A stretch of 64,000 bases of DNA. Source: an uncultured Planctomycetota bacterium. GTDB taxonomy: Bacteria > Planctomycetota > Planctomycetia > Pirellulales > Thermoguttaceae. Shown here piece by piece: positions 1 through 7,910 of the stretch. The DNA lies in the NCBI GenBank assembly GCA_902786505.1, contig CADACS010000004.1, positions 1-64,000 on the forward strand. Direction: 5' to 3'. Position numbers and translations under genes: made by a program. Below the pieces are notes generated by a model. The model searched no databases and was not told the DNA's origin. It saw nothing but the letters and a program-made list of their open reading frames with translations. Numbering within the stretch: the stretch's first letter is position 1; the number at the start of each line of letters is the position of its first letter.

Positions 1-12
1 GCGCGCGGCGCG

Positions 13-1338
13 TCAGTCTTTCTTATGGCGGTTGTCGAAGACGCGCTTCGATTTGCCTTCGCTGCGCGGAATCGAGTCGGGCGCGACGAGCGTCGTTTTG
101 AAGTTAATGCCGACGACGCGCTGCAGCTTTTCGGCGATGAGGCGGCGGAACTTCTCTTTCGCGGCGTCGTCGTTCCAGAGCACGGAGAACTTCTCGGGCG
201 TCGGTTCGACTTTGACTTCGATGACGTCGAGTCCGTCGGGACCCTTCGAGAGGTAAATCTGGTAGTTGACGAGATTCGGATCGATCGCCAGGAGCGCCGA
301 TTCGACCTGGCCGGGGAAGACGTTGACGCCGCGAATGATCATCATGTCGTCGGACCGGTGCGTAATACGCCCGATGCGGCGCAGCGTGCGGCCGCAGGCG
401 CAGCGTTCGGAGATGAGCCGCGTCATATCGCGCGTGCGGTAGCGAATGAGCGGGATCCCTTCCTTATCGAGCGTCGTAAAGACGAGCTCCCCTTCCTCGC
501 CGTCCGGGAGCGGCTGAAGCGTCTCGGGATCGACGATTTCCGGATAGAAGTGATCTTCAAAAATATGAATGCCGTTGTGGCAGGGGCAGTCGCCGCCGAC
601 GCCGGGGCCGGAGACTTCCGTCAGACCATAGATATCGAACGTTTCGATGCCCGTCTCGTCTTCGATGAATTTGCGCATTTCGTCGGACCAGGGTTCCGCG
701 CCGAAGATGCCGACGCGGAGTTTCGTCGTTTTCCAGTCGAATCCGACTTTGCGCGCATGGTCGATAATGTGCAGGAAGTAGCTCGGCGTGCACGCGACGG
801 CCGTCGTGCCCAGGTCGCGCATGAGCATGAGCTGGCGTTCCGTATTTCCGCCGGAGATCGGCAGAACCGTGCAGCCGCGGCGCTGGCCGCCGTCGTGAAG
901 ACCGAGACCGCCCGTGAAAAGACCGTAGCCGTAACCGACTTGCAGCACGTCGTTTTCGTCGAGCCCGAACATAGCGAGCGCGCGGCTCGTCGCTTCGCTC
1001 CACGCGTCGAGGTCGTGCTGAGTATAGCCCATAACGATCGGCTTGCCGGTCGTGCCGGAGCTGGCGTGGAATCGGAGAATCTTAGACATTGGAACGGCAA
1101 ACATGCCCGTCGGGTAGGTGTCGCGGAGGTCGGTCTTCTTGATAAAGGGAAGCTTGGACAGATCGGCAAGCGATTTGATCGAATCGGGATTGACGTTATT
1201 TTCTTCCAGGAGATTTCGATACCACGGCACGCTGGTATAGACGCGATGGAAAACGTCGAGGAACTTTTTGTTTTGCACATCGCGAAGCATATGTTCCGGC
1301 ATGAAGTCCGGAGCGCTGATCATACTGTATTTTGCCAT
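13..1338 (-). CDS. paaK: Phenylacetate-CoA ligase (AMP-forming)
   Basis: This 441-residue protein is an adenylate-forming ligase of the PaaK branch, which activates phenylacetate or a similar aryl acid to its CoA thioester in the cytoplasm. The AMP-binding P-loop SSGTTGKP lies near residue 94, the YGLTEVSGPG motif near residue 240, and the C-terminal hinge region reads IRYRTRDMT and DMMIIRGVNVFP, as in PaaK. The length matches the family (about 430-440). The ATG start is followed by a conserved N-terminus and preceded by a sigma70-like promoter about 200 bp upstream. No other paa genes are visible, so the natural substrate could be an indole- or phenyl-acid fermentation product; many gut anaerobes carry such stand-alone PaaK proteins. 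The family is secure, the substrate inferred. Confidence 0.93.
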   Translation of the reverse strand: MAKYSMISAPDFMPEHMLRDVQNKKFLDVFHRVYTSVPWYRNLLEENNVNPDSIKSLADLSKLPFIKKTDLRDTYPTGMFAVPMSKILRFHASSGTTGKPIVMGYTQHDLDAWSEATSRALAMFGLDENDVLQVGYGYGLFTGGLGLHDGGQRRGCTVLPISGGNTERQLMLMRDLGTTAVACTPSYFLHIIDHARKVGFDWKTTKLRVGIFGAEPWSDEMRKFIEDETGIETFDIYGLTEVSGPGVGGDCPCHNGIHIFEDHFYPEIVDPETLQPLPDGEEGELVFTTLDKEGIPLIRYRTRDMTRLISERCACGRTLRRIGRITHRSDDMMIIRGVNVFPGQVESALLAIDPNLVNYQIYLSKGPDGLDVIEVKVEPTPEKFSVLWNDDAAKEKFRRLIAEKLQRVVGINFKTTLVAPDSIPRSEGKSKRVFDNRHKKD

Positions 1339-1979
1339 TTCGATATCTGCGTATAAACTTTTCTAGGCCGACGGCGCCGACAAAACCGGCTTACGCCGTC
1401 TGAAACCGGATTAAATGGAGCCGAACGCTGCGGCGCGCGCAAGGCGTTGCGGCTGGAGTTTTCGCGCCCGCACGCGGGATTCCCCGGAACGCGCGCCCGC
1501 GCTTCGATAACGCGAACTGAAAAACGAATCCCGACCATTATATAGGAACGCGTAATTTTGTAAAGGAAAGACCCCGCAAATAATATAAGGAAGAGTAAAT
1601 TTCATTTCGCCGTCCGTCGGCGGCGCGGCCGCCGACACGGGGCGCGGGCCGGGTATGAACGGATTCCAAGGGGCCTGACGGGGTCGTTTTGCCGCGAAAG
1701 AAGCCTTTTTTGCCGAAAAAAAGACAAAAAAACTGGGAAAATTCATAAAATCTGAATGTTTAACGTTGACGTCAGGGAATCAAACCGATAAAAATATAGG
1801 CGTTGCTCGCGCGGAACGCGTTTAAAAACGGTTTACGCGCCGCCGCGGGCGTTTGCGGGTCGCCGTTCAATGAATCCCTTTTGCGCCGTCTCGTTTTCCG
1901 GCCAACGCCGGTAGCGTCGCAAGTTGGACGGGCGTCAAACCTCCTCCGCTTCAACCTCCCTTTATAAAAGGAATTTTTC
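1339..1979. other. Divergent intergenic region paaK / HU
   Basis: A 641-bp gap between divergent genes. It holds the minus-strand promoter listed separately and a weaker plus-strand candidate (TTGACG 1766-1771, 17-bp spacer, TAAAAA 1789-1794) that could serve the HU gene. The short ORFs here lack ribosome binding sites and recognisable domains, and I do not call them genes. Confidence 0.5.
1537..1564 (-). promoter_or_regulatory. Sigma70-like promoter for paaK
   Basis: On the minus strand a TTTACA -35 (1559-1564) and a perfect TATAAT -10 (1537-1542) are separated by 16 bp. Transcription would start near 1530, giving a leader of about 190 nt before the paaK ATG. No riboswitch-like fold was recognised in that leader. 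Confidence 0.65.
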
Positions 1980-2318
1980 ATGGCGAAAGATAAGAAAGCA
2001 GCCAAGGACGTCAAGCCGTTGACCAAGACGCAAATGATTCAGGCCCTCGCCGACTCGACGAGCTTGAACCGCAAGGACGTCGCCGCCGTCGTCGCTCAAC
2101 TTGGCGAACTGATCAAGGCCGAACTTGCTAAGGGCGATAAAGCCAGCTTCACGCTTCCCGGTCTCGTCAAGATCGAAAAGCAGTACGTCGCCGCCAAGCC
2201 GGCCCAGAAGCACGTTCCGGATCCGTTCCACAAGGGCAAGTTCGTCGATCGTCCGGCCAAGGAAGCCCACTACAAGATTAAGGTTAAGGCTCTCAAAGGC
2301 CTCAAAGACATGGCGTGA
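1980..2318 (+). CDS. HU/IHF-family DNA-binding protein
   Basis: A 112-residue histone-like protein predicted to bind and bend DNA as a dimer. After a Lys-rich N-terminal extension (MAKDKKAAKDVKPL) comes the HU fold: LTKTQMIQALADST, then a beta-arm region (GLVKIEKQYVAAKPAQKHVPD) and a basic C-terminus. It is longer than classical HU (about 90), and the arm tip differs from the usual RNP-containing arm; such variants are common in planctomycetes. An AAAGGAA ribosome site precedes the ATG. A strong intrinsic terminator follows, so it is probably monocistronic. Confidence 0.88.
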   Translation: MAKDKKAAKDVKPLTKTQMIQALADSTSLNRKDVAAVVAQLGELIKAELAKGDKASFTLPGLVKIEKQYVAAKPAQKHVPDPFHKGKFVDRPAKEAHYKIKVKALKGLKDMA

Positions 2319-2373
2319 TTGAACGTCCCCGGTCTCGTCTGAACGCTTCGTTCAGGCGCCTTTCCGAAAAAAG

Positions 2374-2402
2374 CGCGTCGCTGCAAGGCGACGCGTTTTT
2401 TT
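2374..2402 (+). terminator. Intrinsic terminator after HU gene
   Basis: A perfect 8-bp stem CGCGTCGC/GCGACGCG (2374-2381 and 2388-2395) with a 6-nt loop is followed directly by seven T residues. Confidence 0.9.
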
Positions 2403-2437
2403 ATTTGCGCGCGGCGTGAAAAAAATCGGCCGTCGAC

Positions 2438-2465
2438 TTGACGCCGTTATGAAAAGAAGCACAAT
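2438..2465 (+). promoter_or_regulatory. Candidate promoter for pyrH
   Basis: TTGACG (2438-2443) and CACAAT (2460-2465) are spaced 16 bp apart, just after the HU terminator and about 90 bp before the pyrH start. Confidence 0.45.
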
Positions 2466-2555
2466 TAGAGTCGTTTGCGCGTGCGCGCCGGCCCCGCCGC
2501 GAACGCCGCAATTCCGTTTCTCCGATCCGGGCGACTCATTTCAGAAAGGTCTCAC

Positions 2556-3302
2556 ATGACGCCAGAAGCTCAACGCGTTCTCAAACCTGCCAAGCGAATT
2601 CTTCTTAAAGTTTCAGGCGAAAGCTTCTGCCCGCCGAACGAGCGCGGCATCTCAATGGATTCCGTCAATCACCTCGCCGCCCAAATCGTTAAAGTGGCGG
2701 AACAGGGCGTTCAGGTCGCGGTCGTTATGGGCGGCGGCAATATTCTCCGGGGCGGTCAGCTCATGGCGACGAGCGGCGCGCAGACGCTCCAGGAAGCGAC
2801 GGCGCACTACATGGGCATGCTCGCGACCGTCATCAACGGCAACGCGCTCCACGACGCGCTCCAGGCGATGAATCAGGAGCCGCGCCTCATGACCTCGATT
2901 CGCATGAACGAAATCGCGGAGCCGTACCTCTGGCGCCGCGCGATCAGCCACCTCGAAAAAGGGCGCATCGTTATTCTCGCGGGCGGCATGGGCGCGCCGT
3001 TCGTTACGACGGACACCGCGTCGGCTCAGCGCGCGCTCGAACTTCAGGCCGACTACCTCATTAAAGCGACGAAAGTCGACGGCGTCTACAGCGCCGATCC
3101 GAACAAAGACCCGAACGCCGTGTTCTATCCGGAACTGACGTTCGACGAAGCGATCGAGCAGCGCCTGCTCGTTATGGACGCCGAAGCGTTCGCGAAATGC
3201 CGCGCCCATTCGCTCCCCGTCATGGTCATTAACTTCCGCAAAGAGGGACTGCTCGAACGCGCCGTGCGCGGAGAACACGTCGGCACGATTATTCACATCT
3301 GA
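2556..3302 (+). CDS. pyrH: UMP kinase
   Basis: A 248-residue amino-acid-kinase-fold protein that phosphorylates UMP to UDP in pyrimidine nucleotide synthesis. Visible family motifs are KRILLKVSGESF at the N-terminus, GGGNILRG, ATVINGNAL, and the DTASAQRALELQADYLIKAT segment leading to KVDGVYSADP. The reading frame is open from 2475, but the ATG at 2556 has an AGAAAGG ribosome site and gives the usual family length, so I chose it. In many bacteria pyrH sits between tsf and frr; neither is here, which is not unusual for planctomycetes. Confidence 0.95.
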   Translation: MTPEAQRVLKPAKRILLKVSGESFCPPNERGISMDSVNHLAAQIVKVAEQGVQVAVVMGGGNILRGGQLMATSGAQTLQEATAHYMGMLATVINGNALHDALQAMNQEPRLMTSIRMNEIAEPYLWRRAISHLEKGRIVILAGGMGAPFVTTDTASAQRALELQADYLIKATKVDGVYSADPNKDPNAVFYPELTFDEAIEQRLLVMDAEAFAKCRAHSLPVMVINFRKEGLLERAVRGEHVGTIIHI

Positions 3303-3332
3303 ACTGCTTGCAATTCGGTTAGAAACAATAAG

Positions 3333-4187
3333 TTATGCAAACCAAACGAGCCCCGGCGCAGCGGCGCGCCGAGGCTCGTTTGTTATTCTACGTTCACGCG
3401 AGAACGCGAACGCCGCGCATTTCGCGGTCAGCGCGAGGCGGACGCCGTTGTACGCGTAGCGGCGGACAAGCCCTTCCGGCCCGACGCTGCTCCCGCGATA
3501 GGCGGACCGGCAGCTCCCGGCGCCGTCGTTCCAGCTGCCGCCGCGCAGCACGCGGCGCGTTCCCTTCTCCGGGCCGGCGGGATCGGTCTGAGGCTCCGTC
3601 GGATAGGGGCCGTAGACGTCCTGCGTCCATTCCCAGACGTTCCCATGCATATCGAAGAACCCCCACGCGTTCGCGGGATAGGACCCCACGGGCGTCGTCT
3701 TGCCGACGGTCGGGCCTTTTTCGTCGGTTCCGTACGGATAATCGCCGCTGCAGTTGCACTGCGCGCTCGTGAGAACGTCGCCGAACGACGACTGCGTCGT
3801 GGAGCCGGCGCGGCACGCGTATTCCCACTGCGCTTCGGTCGGCAGCGCGAACGTCAGCCCGTCGGCGAGCGCCGTGAGCTTTTCGGCAAATTCGCGCGCT
3901 TCGGCCCACGTTACGGAATCGACCGGATTCTTCGCGCCTTCAAACGCGCTCGGATTCGAGCCCATAATCGCGGTCCACATCTCCTGCGTCGCTTCGGTTT
4001 CCATAAGCCAGAACCCGCGCGTCAGCGTTACGTTATGCGAGCCGTGGTCGCTCGCGGACCCGCCCATGACAAAAGTCCCGGCGGGAACCCAGCGCATGCG
4101 GAATTCGACGCCGTTAATCGTGAGGACGTTCAGTTCGCCCGGTTTACGGTCTACGGATTCTTTCCAACTGTTTAAATCTATCGGCAC
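3333..4187 (-). CDS. SUMF1/FGE-domain protein
   Basis: A 284-residue protein made almost wholly of a formylglycine-generating-enzyme (SUMF1) domain: FRMRWVPAGTFVMGG, TEATQEMW, PTEAQWEYACRAG, NAWGFFDMHGNVWEWTQD and RVLRGGSWND. There is no signal peptide, so it is cytoplasmic unless exported otherwise. The copper-site cysteines of true FGE are not clearly present, so it more likely belongs to the large non-catalytic, ligand-binding branch. The start is GTG at 4187, seven bases after AAGGAG. The domain normally ends at GVRLALT; here about 35 further residues read through the terminator hairpin, which suggests a lost stop codon. It may be co-transcribed with nifS (81-bp gap). Confidence 0.85.
   Translation of the reverse strand: MPIDLNSWKESVDRKPGELNVLTINGVEFRMRWVPAGTFVMGGSASDHGSHNVTLTRGFWLMETEATQEMWTAIMGSNPSAFEGAKNPVDSVTWAEAREFAEKLTALADGLTFALPTEAQWEYACRAGSTTQSSFGDVLTSAQCNCSGDYPYGTDEKGPTVGKTTPVGSYPANAWGFFDMHGNVWEWTQDVYGPYPTEPQTDPAGPEKGTRRVLRGGSWNDGAGSCRSAYRGSSVGPEGLVRRYAYNGVRLALTAKCAAFAFSRERRITNEPRRAAAPGLVWFA
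3344..3381. terminator. Hairpin between pyrH and FGE-like gene
   Basis: A 9-bp perfect stem AAACGAGCC/GGCTCGTTT (3344-3352, 3373-3381) with a GC-rich inner loop. It sits where two converging genes meet and probably terminates both. On the minus strand it lies inside the last codons of the FGE-like ORF. Confidence 0.7.
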
Positions 4188-4268
4188 TGTGGCGCTCCTT
4201 ACTATTGTATCATGTTTTGTTCAAATAAGTTAAGCTCGTTATTATCTCACTTCGCACCGCGGCGCGGC

Positions 4269-5519
4269 TCACGCGATCGGCTCGCCCTTAGCGGAATCCC
4301 ACTTGCAGGACCTCTCCCGCGCGAGCGCGACGGCCTCGGCGAACACGTCGATCGCGCGGTCGATCTCTTCGTCGGTCGTATACCGGCTCAGACTGAATCG
4401 GAAATTCCCCTGCAGCGCGCCGGACGGAACGTTCATCGCGACGAGCACGTGCGACGGCTCAAGCGATCCGGACGTGCACGCGGAGCCGGACGAAACGCAC
4501 ACGCCGCGCTCGGACGTCAGCATGAGAATCGCCTCTCCCTCCGCGCCGTAAACCGCGATATTCAGCGTGTTAGGCGTGCGGGGCGCGTTCTTCCCGTTAA
4601 CGACGATCCACGGAATCCGCTCTTCGAGCGACGCCTGAAGCCGGTCGCGCATCGCCTCCATGCGCGCGCCGCGTTCGAAAAGGCCGTCCGCTTCGAGATC
4701 GAGCGCTTTCGCAAGACCCATAATATAGGGGACGTTCTCCGTGCCCGCGCGGCGGCCGCGCTCCTGATGACCGCCGATGAGAAAGCGCTCGAACGCGGTT
4801 CCGCGACGCAAATAGAGCGCCCCGACGCCCTTCGGCGCGTGGATCTTATGGCCGCTGAACGAAAGCATATCGACGTGACCGAAAGCGCCCGAAAGACCGC
4901 CGCTCGGATCGATTCGGCCAAGGTCGATCGGAAGCTTCGTTACCGACTGCGTCGCGTCGACGTGGAACGCGATCTTAGGATCCGTCTGCTTAACGATGCG
5001 CGAGAGCTTCTCAATGGGGAAAATAACGCCCGTCTCGTTATTGGCGTGCATAACGGAAACGACCGCCGTTCGGCCGGGCTCGAGCGCCTGAACGAATTCG
5101 CGGATATTGATATTGCCGTCTGAGTCGACGCCGACGTACGATACGTCGCAGCCTTCTTTTTCAAGCTGTTTGCAGACTTCGAGGACCGCCGGATGCTCCA
5201 CCTTCGTCGTAACGATCTTATTACGCTTAGGATCCGCCTTGACCGCCCCTTTGAGACCGCCGACGAGCGCCGCGTTATTGCTCTCGGTCGCGCAGGACGT
5301 AAAGATAATTTCGTCGGGATAGTCGGCGCCAAGCCGTTCGGCGACGAGCTCGCGCGCCCCGTCGATTTCGCGCGCGAGCGCGAGCGCGGGCGCGTACATG
5401 GAACTGGGATTCCAGTATTTCGCTTCAAAATAGGGCCGCATCGCCTCCACGACTTCCGGAGCGACGGCGGTCGTCGCGTTATTGTCAAGGTATACGATTT
5501 TCTCTTGCTCGGACGCCAT
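4269..5519 (-). CDS. nifS: Cysteine desulfurase (NifS/IscS family)
   Basis: A 416-residue PLP enzyme that converts cysteine to alanine and passes the sulfur on for Fe-S clusters or thiolation. It starts with YLDNNATTAVAPEVVEAM, has the PLP-lysine motif SFSGHKIHAPKG, RAGTENVP, and the mobile active-site cysteine in SSGSACTSG, the NifS/IscS (type I) arrangement. The length fits. GGAGAAGGA precedes the ATG. No iscU, nifU or mnmA is adjacent, so the acceptor is unknown. It is divergent from xylB. Confidence 0.93.
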   Translation of the reverse strand: MASEQEKIVYLDNNATTAVAPEVVEAMRPYFEAKYWNPSSMYAPALALAREIDGARELVAERLGADYPDEIIFTSCATESNNAALVGGLKGAVKADPKRNKIVTTKVEHPAVLEVCKQLEKEGCDVSYVGVDSDGNINIREFVQALEPGRTAVVSVMHANNETGVIFPIEKLSRIVKQTDPKIAFHVDATQSVTKLPIDLGRIDPSGGLSGAFGHVDMLSFSGHKIHAPKGVGALYLRRGTAFERFLIGGHQERGRRAGTENVPYIMGLAKALDLEADGLFERGARMEAMRDRLQASLEERIPWIVVNGKNAPRTPNTLNIAVYGAEGEAILMLTSERGVCVSSGSACTSGSLEPSHVLVAMNVPSGALQGNFRFSLSRYTTDEEIDRAIDVFAEAVALARERSCKWDSAKGEPIA

Positions 5520-5583
5520 AATCCTTCTCCTTTTACGAAACGCCCGGCGAACCCGGGCGCGCCCCCGCGCGGAGCGTCCTCTT

Positions 5584-5611
5584 ATTATACCCCATTTTTC
5601 CCGATTGAACA
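5584..5611 (-). promoter_or_regulatory. Candidate promoter for nifS
   Basis: On the minus strand a perfect TATAAT -10 (5584-5589) follows a weak TGTTCA -35 (5606-5611) at 16 bp, about 65 bp upstream of the nifS ATG. Confidence 0.5.
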
Positions 5612-5674
5612 GCGCGAGCGCGCGCGCGGCGCCGTTTTTCCTCCCCTCGGAAATCCAACCGGCAAAAAATCCGC

Positions 5675-5703
5675 TTGCAAAGTAAAATCACGCGCGGTAT
5701 CAT
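5675..5703 (+). promoter_or_regulatory. Candidate promoter for xylB
   Basis: TTGCAA (5675-5680), 17-bp spacer, TATCAT (5698-5703), 64 bp before the xylB ATG. Confidence 0.55.
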
Positions 5704-5767
5704 ATTGCTCACGCGGCGGCGTCTGCACGCGCAAAACATTAGGCTATTTCGAAAGGAGCTCAGCTCG

Positions 5768-7297
5768 ATGAACGTTTATCTTGGAATCGACGTTGGAACG
5801 TCGGGAACGAAAGTATTGGCGATTCGCGCCGACGGAACTATTCTCGCGAGCGGGGTCGGCGAATATCCCTGTTACGCCCCGCGGCCGCTCTGGAGCGAAC
5901 AGAATCCGGAAGACTGGCGCAAGGCGGTTGTGGAAACGGTCCCCAAAGTCCTCGCGAAGGCGGGCGTAAAGGGGTCCGACGTTCGCGGAATCGGGCTTTC
6001 CGGGCAAATGCACGGGTCCGTCTTTCTCGACGCGGACAACAACGTGATTCGGCCGGCGATCCTTTGGAACGACCAGCGGACCGCGAAAGAATGCGCGGAG
6101 ATCGAAGACGCGGCCGGCGGGCGCGGCAAGCTCATTGAAATGGTCGCTAATCCGGCAATGACGGGCTTTACGGCCCCGAAAATTATCTGGCTGCGCAATA
6201 ACGAGCCGGAGAATTTCGAGCGGGTCGCCAAGGTACTCCTCCCGAAAGACGAGATCCGCCGCTGGCTGACGGGCGAATTCGCGACGGAAGTGAGCGACGC
6301 GAGCGGAACGCTCCTTCTCGACGTGGCGGGCCGCAAATGGTCGAAGCCGCTCCTCTCGGCGCTCCAACTCGACGAATCGATTCTGCCGACCGTCTACGAA
6401 TCCGAAGAGATTACCGGCAGACTGACGCAGGAAGCGGCCGACGCGCTCGGACTGACGACCGACTGCTTCGTCGTCGGCGGCGCGGGCGACTGCGCGGCGG
6501 GCGCGGTCGGCAACGGAATCGTGCGCGCGGGCTCCCTTTCGACGTCGCTGGGCACGAGCGGGGTCGCGTTCGTTCATTCGGACGAGCTGAGAGTCGACAA
6601 ACTCGGGCGCGTCCACACCTTCTGTCACGCGGTACGCGGGAAATGGCACATGATGGGCGTAACCCTCTCGGCGGCAGGCTCGCTCCAGTGGTTCCGCAAC
6701 GCGCTCTGTCAGGAACTGCGCGAAAAGGCCGACGCGCAGGGAGACGACGTATACGACCTGCTCACCGCGGAAGCGGCCCAGACCCCGGTCGGAGCCGACG
6801 GGCTCTTCTTCCTGCCCTATCTGAGCGGCGAACGGACCCCGCACGCGGATCCCTACGCGCGCGGCTCGTTCGTCGGGCTCACGCTCGCGCACGACCGCGG
6901 ACGGATTACGCGCAGTATTCTCGAAGGAGTCTGCTACTCGCTGCGCGAAGCGATCGACATTTTCCGCGGGCTTGGCGTCCCGATCGACGAAATTCGGGCG
7001 TCCGGCGGCGGCGCGAAGAGCCCGTTCTGGCGCCAGATTCAGGCGGACGTATTCGGAAGCAAAGTAACCACGCTCAATTCGGAAGAGGGGCCCGCGTTCG
7101 GCGTCGCGCTCCTCGCGGCCGTCGGCGGAGGAGAATATAAGAATATCGAGGAAGCGTGCGACGCGACGATTAAGCGCGTCTCTGAGCTTGATCCGAATCC
7201 GGAGGCCCAAAAGAAATACGACGCCGCCTTCCCCGTCTATCAGAAGCTCTATCGCTCTCTGAAAGAGGACTTCCGCGCGATCGCCGACCTCGCCTGA
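5768..7297 (+). CDS. xylB: Xylulokinase (FGGY family)
   Basis: A 509-residue FGGY sugar kinase predicted to phosphorylate D-xylulose. Motifs in order: GIDVGTSGTKVLAI (phosphate loop), GLSGQMHGSVFLD, ILWNDQRT, GAGDCAAGAVGNG, FLPYLSGERTPH and the FGGY signature region ending ASGGGAKSPFWRQ. The catalytic Asp is in WNDQ/GAGD context. The ATG at 5768 follows AAAGGAG; the frame extends 31 codons upstream but without a ribosome site and into the promoter. No xylose isomerase or transporter is adjacent. The last part of the gene and its terminator are repeated near 14.4 kb. Confidence 0.93.
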   Translation: MNVYLGIDVGTSGTKVLAIRADGTILASGVGEYPCYAPRPLWSEQNPEDWRKAVVETVPKVLAKAGVKGSDVRGIGLSGQMHGSVFLDADNNVIRPAILWNDQRTAKECAEIEDAAGGRGKLIEMVANPAMTGFTAPKIIWLRNNEPENFERVAKVLLPKDEIRRWLTGEFATEVSDASGTLLLDVAGRKWSKPLLSALQLDESILPTVYESEEITGRLTQEAADALGLTTDCFVVGGAGDCAAGAVGNGIVRAGSLSTSLGTSGVAFVHSDELRVDKLGRVHTFCHAVRGKWHMMGVTLSAAGSLQWFRNALCQELREKADAQGDDVYDLLTAEAAQTPVGADGLFFLPYLSGERTPHADPYARGSFVGLTLAHDRGRITRSILEGVCYSLREAIDIFRGLGVPIDEIRASGGGAKSPFWRQIQADVFGSKVTTLNSEEGPAFGVALLAAVGGGEYKNIEEACDATIKRVSELDPNPEAQKKYDAAFPVYQKLYRSLKEDFRAIADLA

Positions 7298-7404
7298 TAT
7301 ACTGCCGTGAAACAAAAGAACGCGCCCCGGCCAAAAGGCGCGTTCGACGCGGCGGAAAAAAGAATAAGCGCCGCCGATTCAGAAAAGAGAATCGGCGGCG
7401 CTTT
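7176..7404 (+). repeat. Direct repeat copy 1: xylB 3' end plus terminator
   Basis: This segment (last ~40 xylB codons, spacer and terminator) matches 14355-14579 in the same orientation, with scattered substitutions and a few small indels (229 versus 225 bp). The two copies bracket the accessory island. Confidence 0.9.
7366..7404 (+). terminator. xylB terminator
   Basis: A perfect 15-bp stem AAGCGCCGCCGATTC/GAATCGGCGGCGCTT (7366-7380, 7389-7403) with an 8-nt loop. The trailing T-run is short. Confidence 0.85.
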
Positions 7405-7563
7405 CTCCATTTATTGTTCATAAAATCTTTATTCGGCGCCGGCCTTTCACGTTGACGGAAGCTGTTTGAAAATGGCAAACCGACCGGACGATCGTTGCAA
7501 GCTAAACATCTAAAACTGTTTATCTAAAAAATAAAAAAAACAACATTTTTATAGACAAATTAC

Positions 7564-7591
7564 TTGATGCCATACAATTTTGTGCTATCCT
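7564..7591 (+). promoter_or_regulatory. Candidate promoter at island start
   Basis: TTGATG (7564-7569), 16-bp spacer, TATCCT (7586-7591), in an AT-rich stretch upstream of the short LEDRKMLSA ORF. Confidence 0.35.
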
Positions 7592-7710
7592 ACGAATAGG
7601 TTGGTCGCCTTGCCGCGAAAGCGGAGACATTTTGGCGCCGCCGCAACTATTTGTTTTTTTCTTTACCCGAGGAGTTTTCTCTTCGGGGCGCGTATGGGTT
7701 CACTTTTTTT

Positions 7711-7899
7711 ATGGTTAGAACAGTTATGATAAACGGTAAACAGTCGGCGATGAAGTCTCTTCGCAGCGCCAAATGTCGTCTTTCCTTCGAGGCTCTTGAG
7801 GATCGCAAAATGCTCTCTGCGGTCGGATTCGTTTACGGGCCTCCAACGTATGAGACGTGGCTTCAACAGGAAGCCGGGGCCGTCTATTCTGACTTATAA
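7711..7899 (+). pseudogene. Truncated planctomycete LEDRKMLSA-type N-terminus
   Basis: About 62 codons encode a basic N-terminus followed by LSFEALEDRKMLSAVGF, the signature that opens many large secreted or surface planctomycete proteins (LEPRxxLSA type). The frame stops 29 residues after the signature, so only the targeting segment remains. The frame is open from 7651; ATG codons at 7711 and 7726 are both possible and neither has a strong ribosome site. It ends 11 bp before the next gene. It may be a broken gene or a real short leader-like ORF; I favour a remnant. Confidence 0.5.
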
Positions 7900-7910
7900 G
7901 GAGATTTGCA

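Noticed and set aside
4204-4233. TACAAT with TTAACT on the minus strand as promoter of the FGE-like gene
   Set aside because: Transcription would begin inside the AAGGAG ribosome site, so it cannot serve the GTG start.
5744-7315. 523-codon minus-strand ORF
   Set aside because: Antisense to xylB; typical GC-rich mirror frame.
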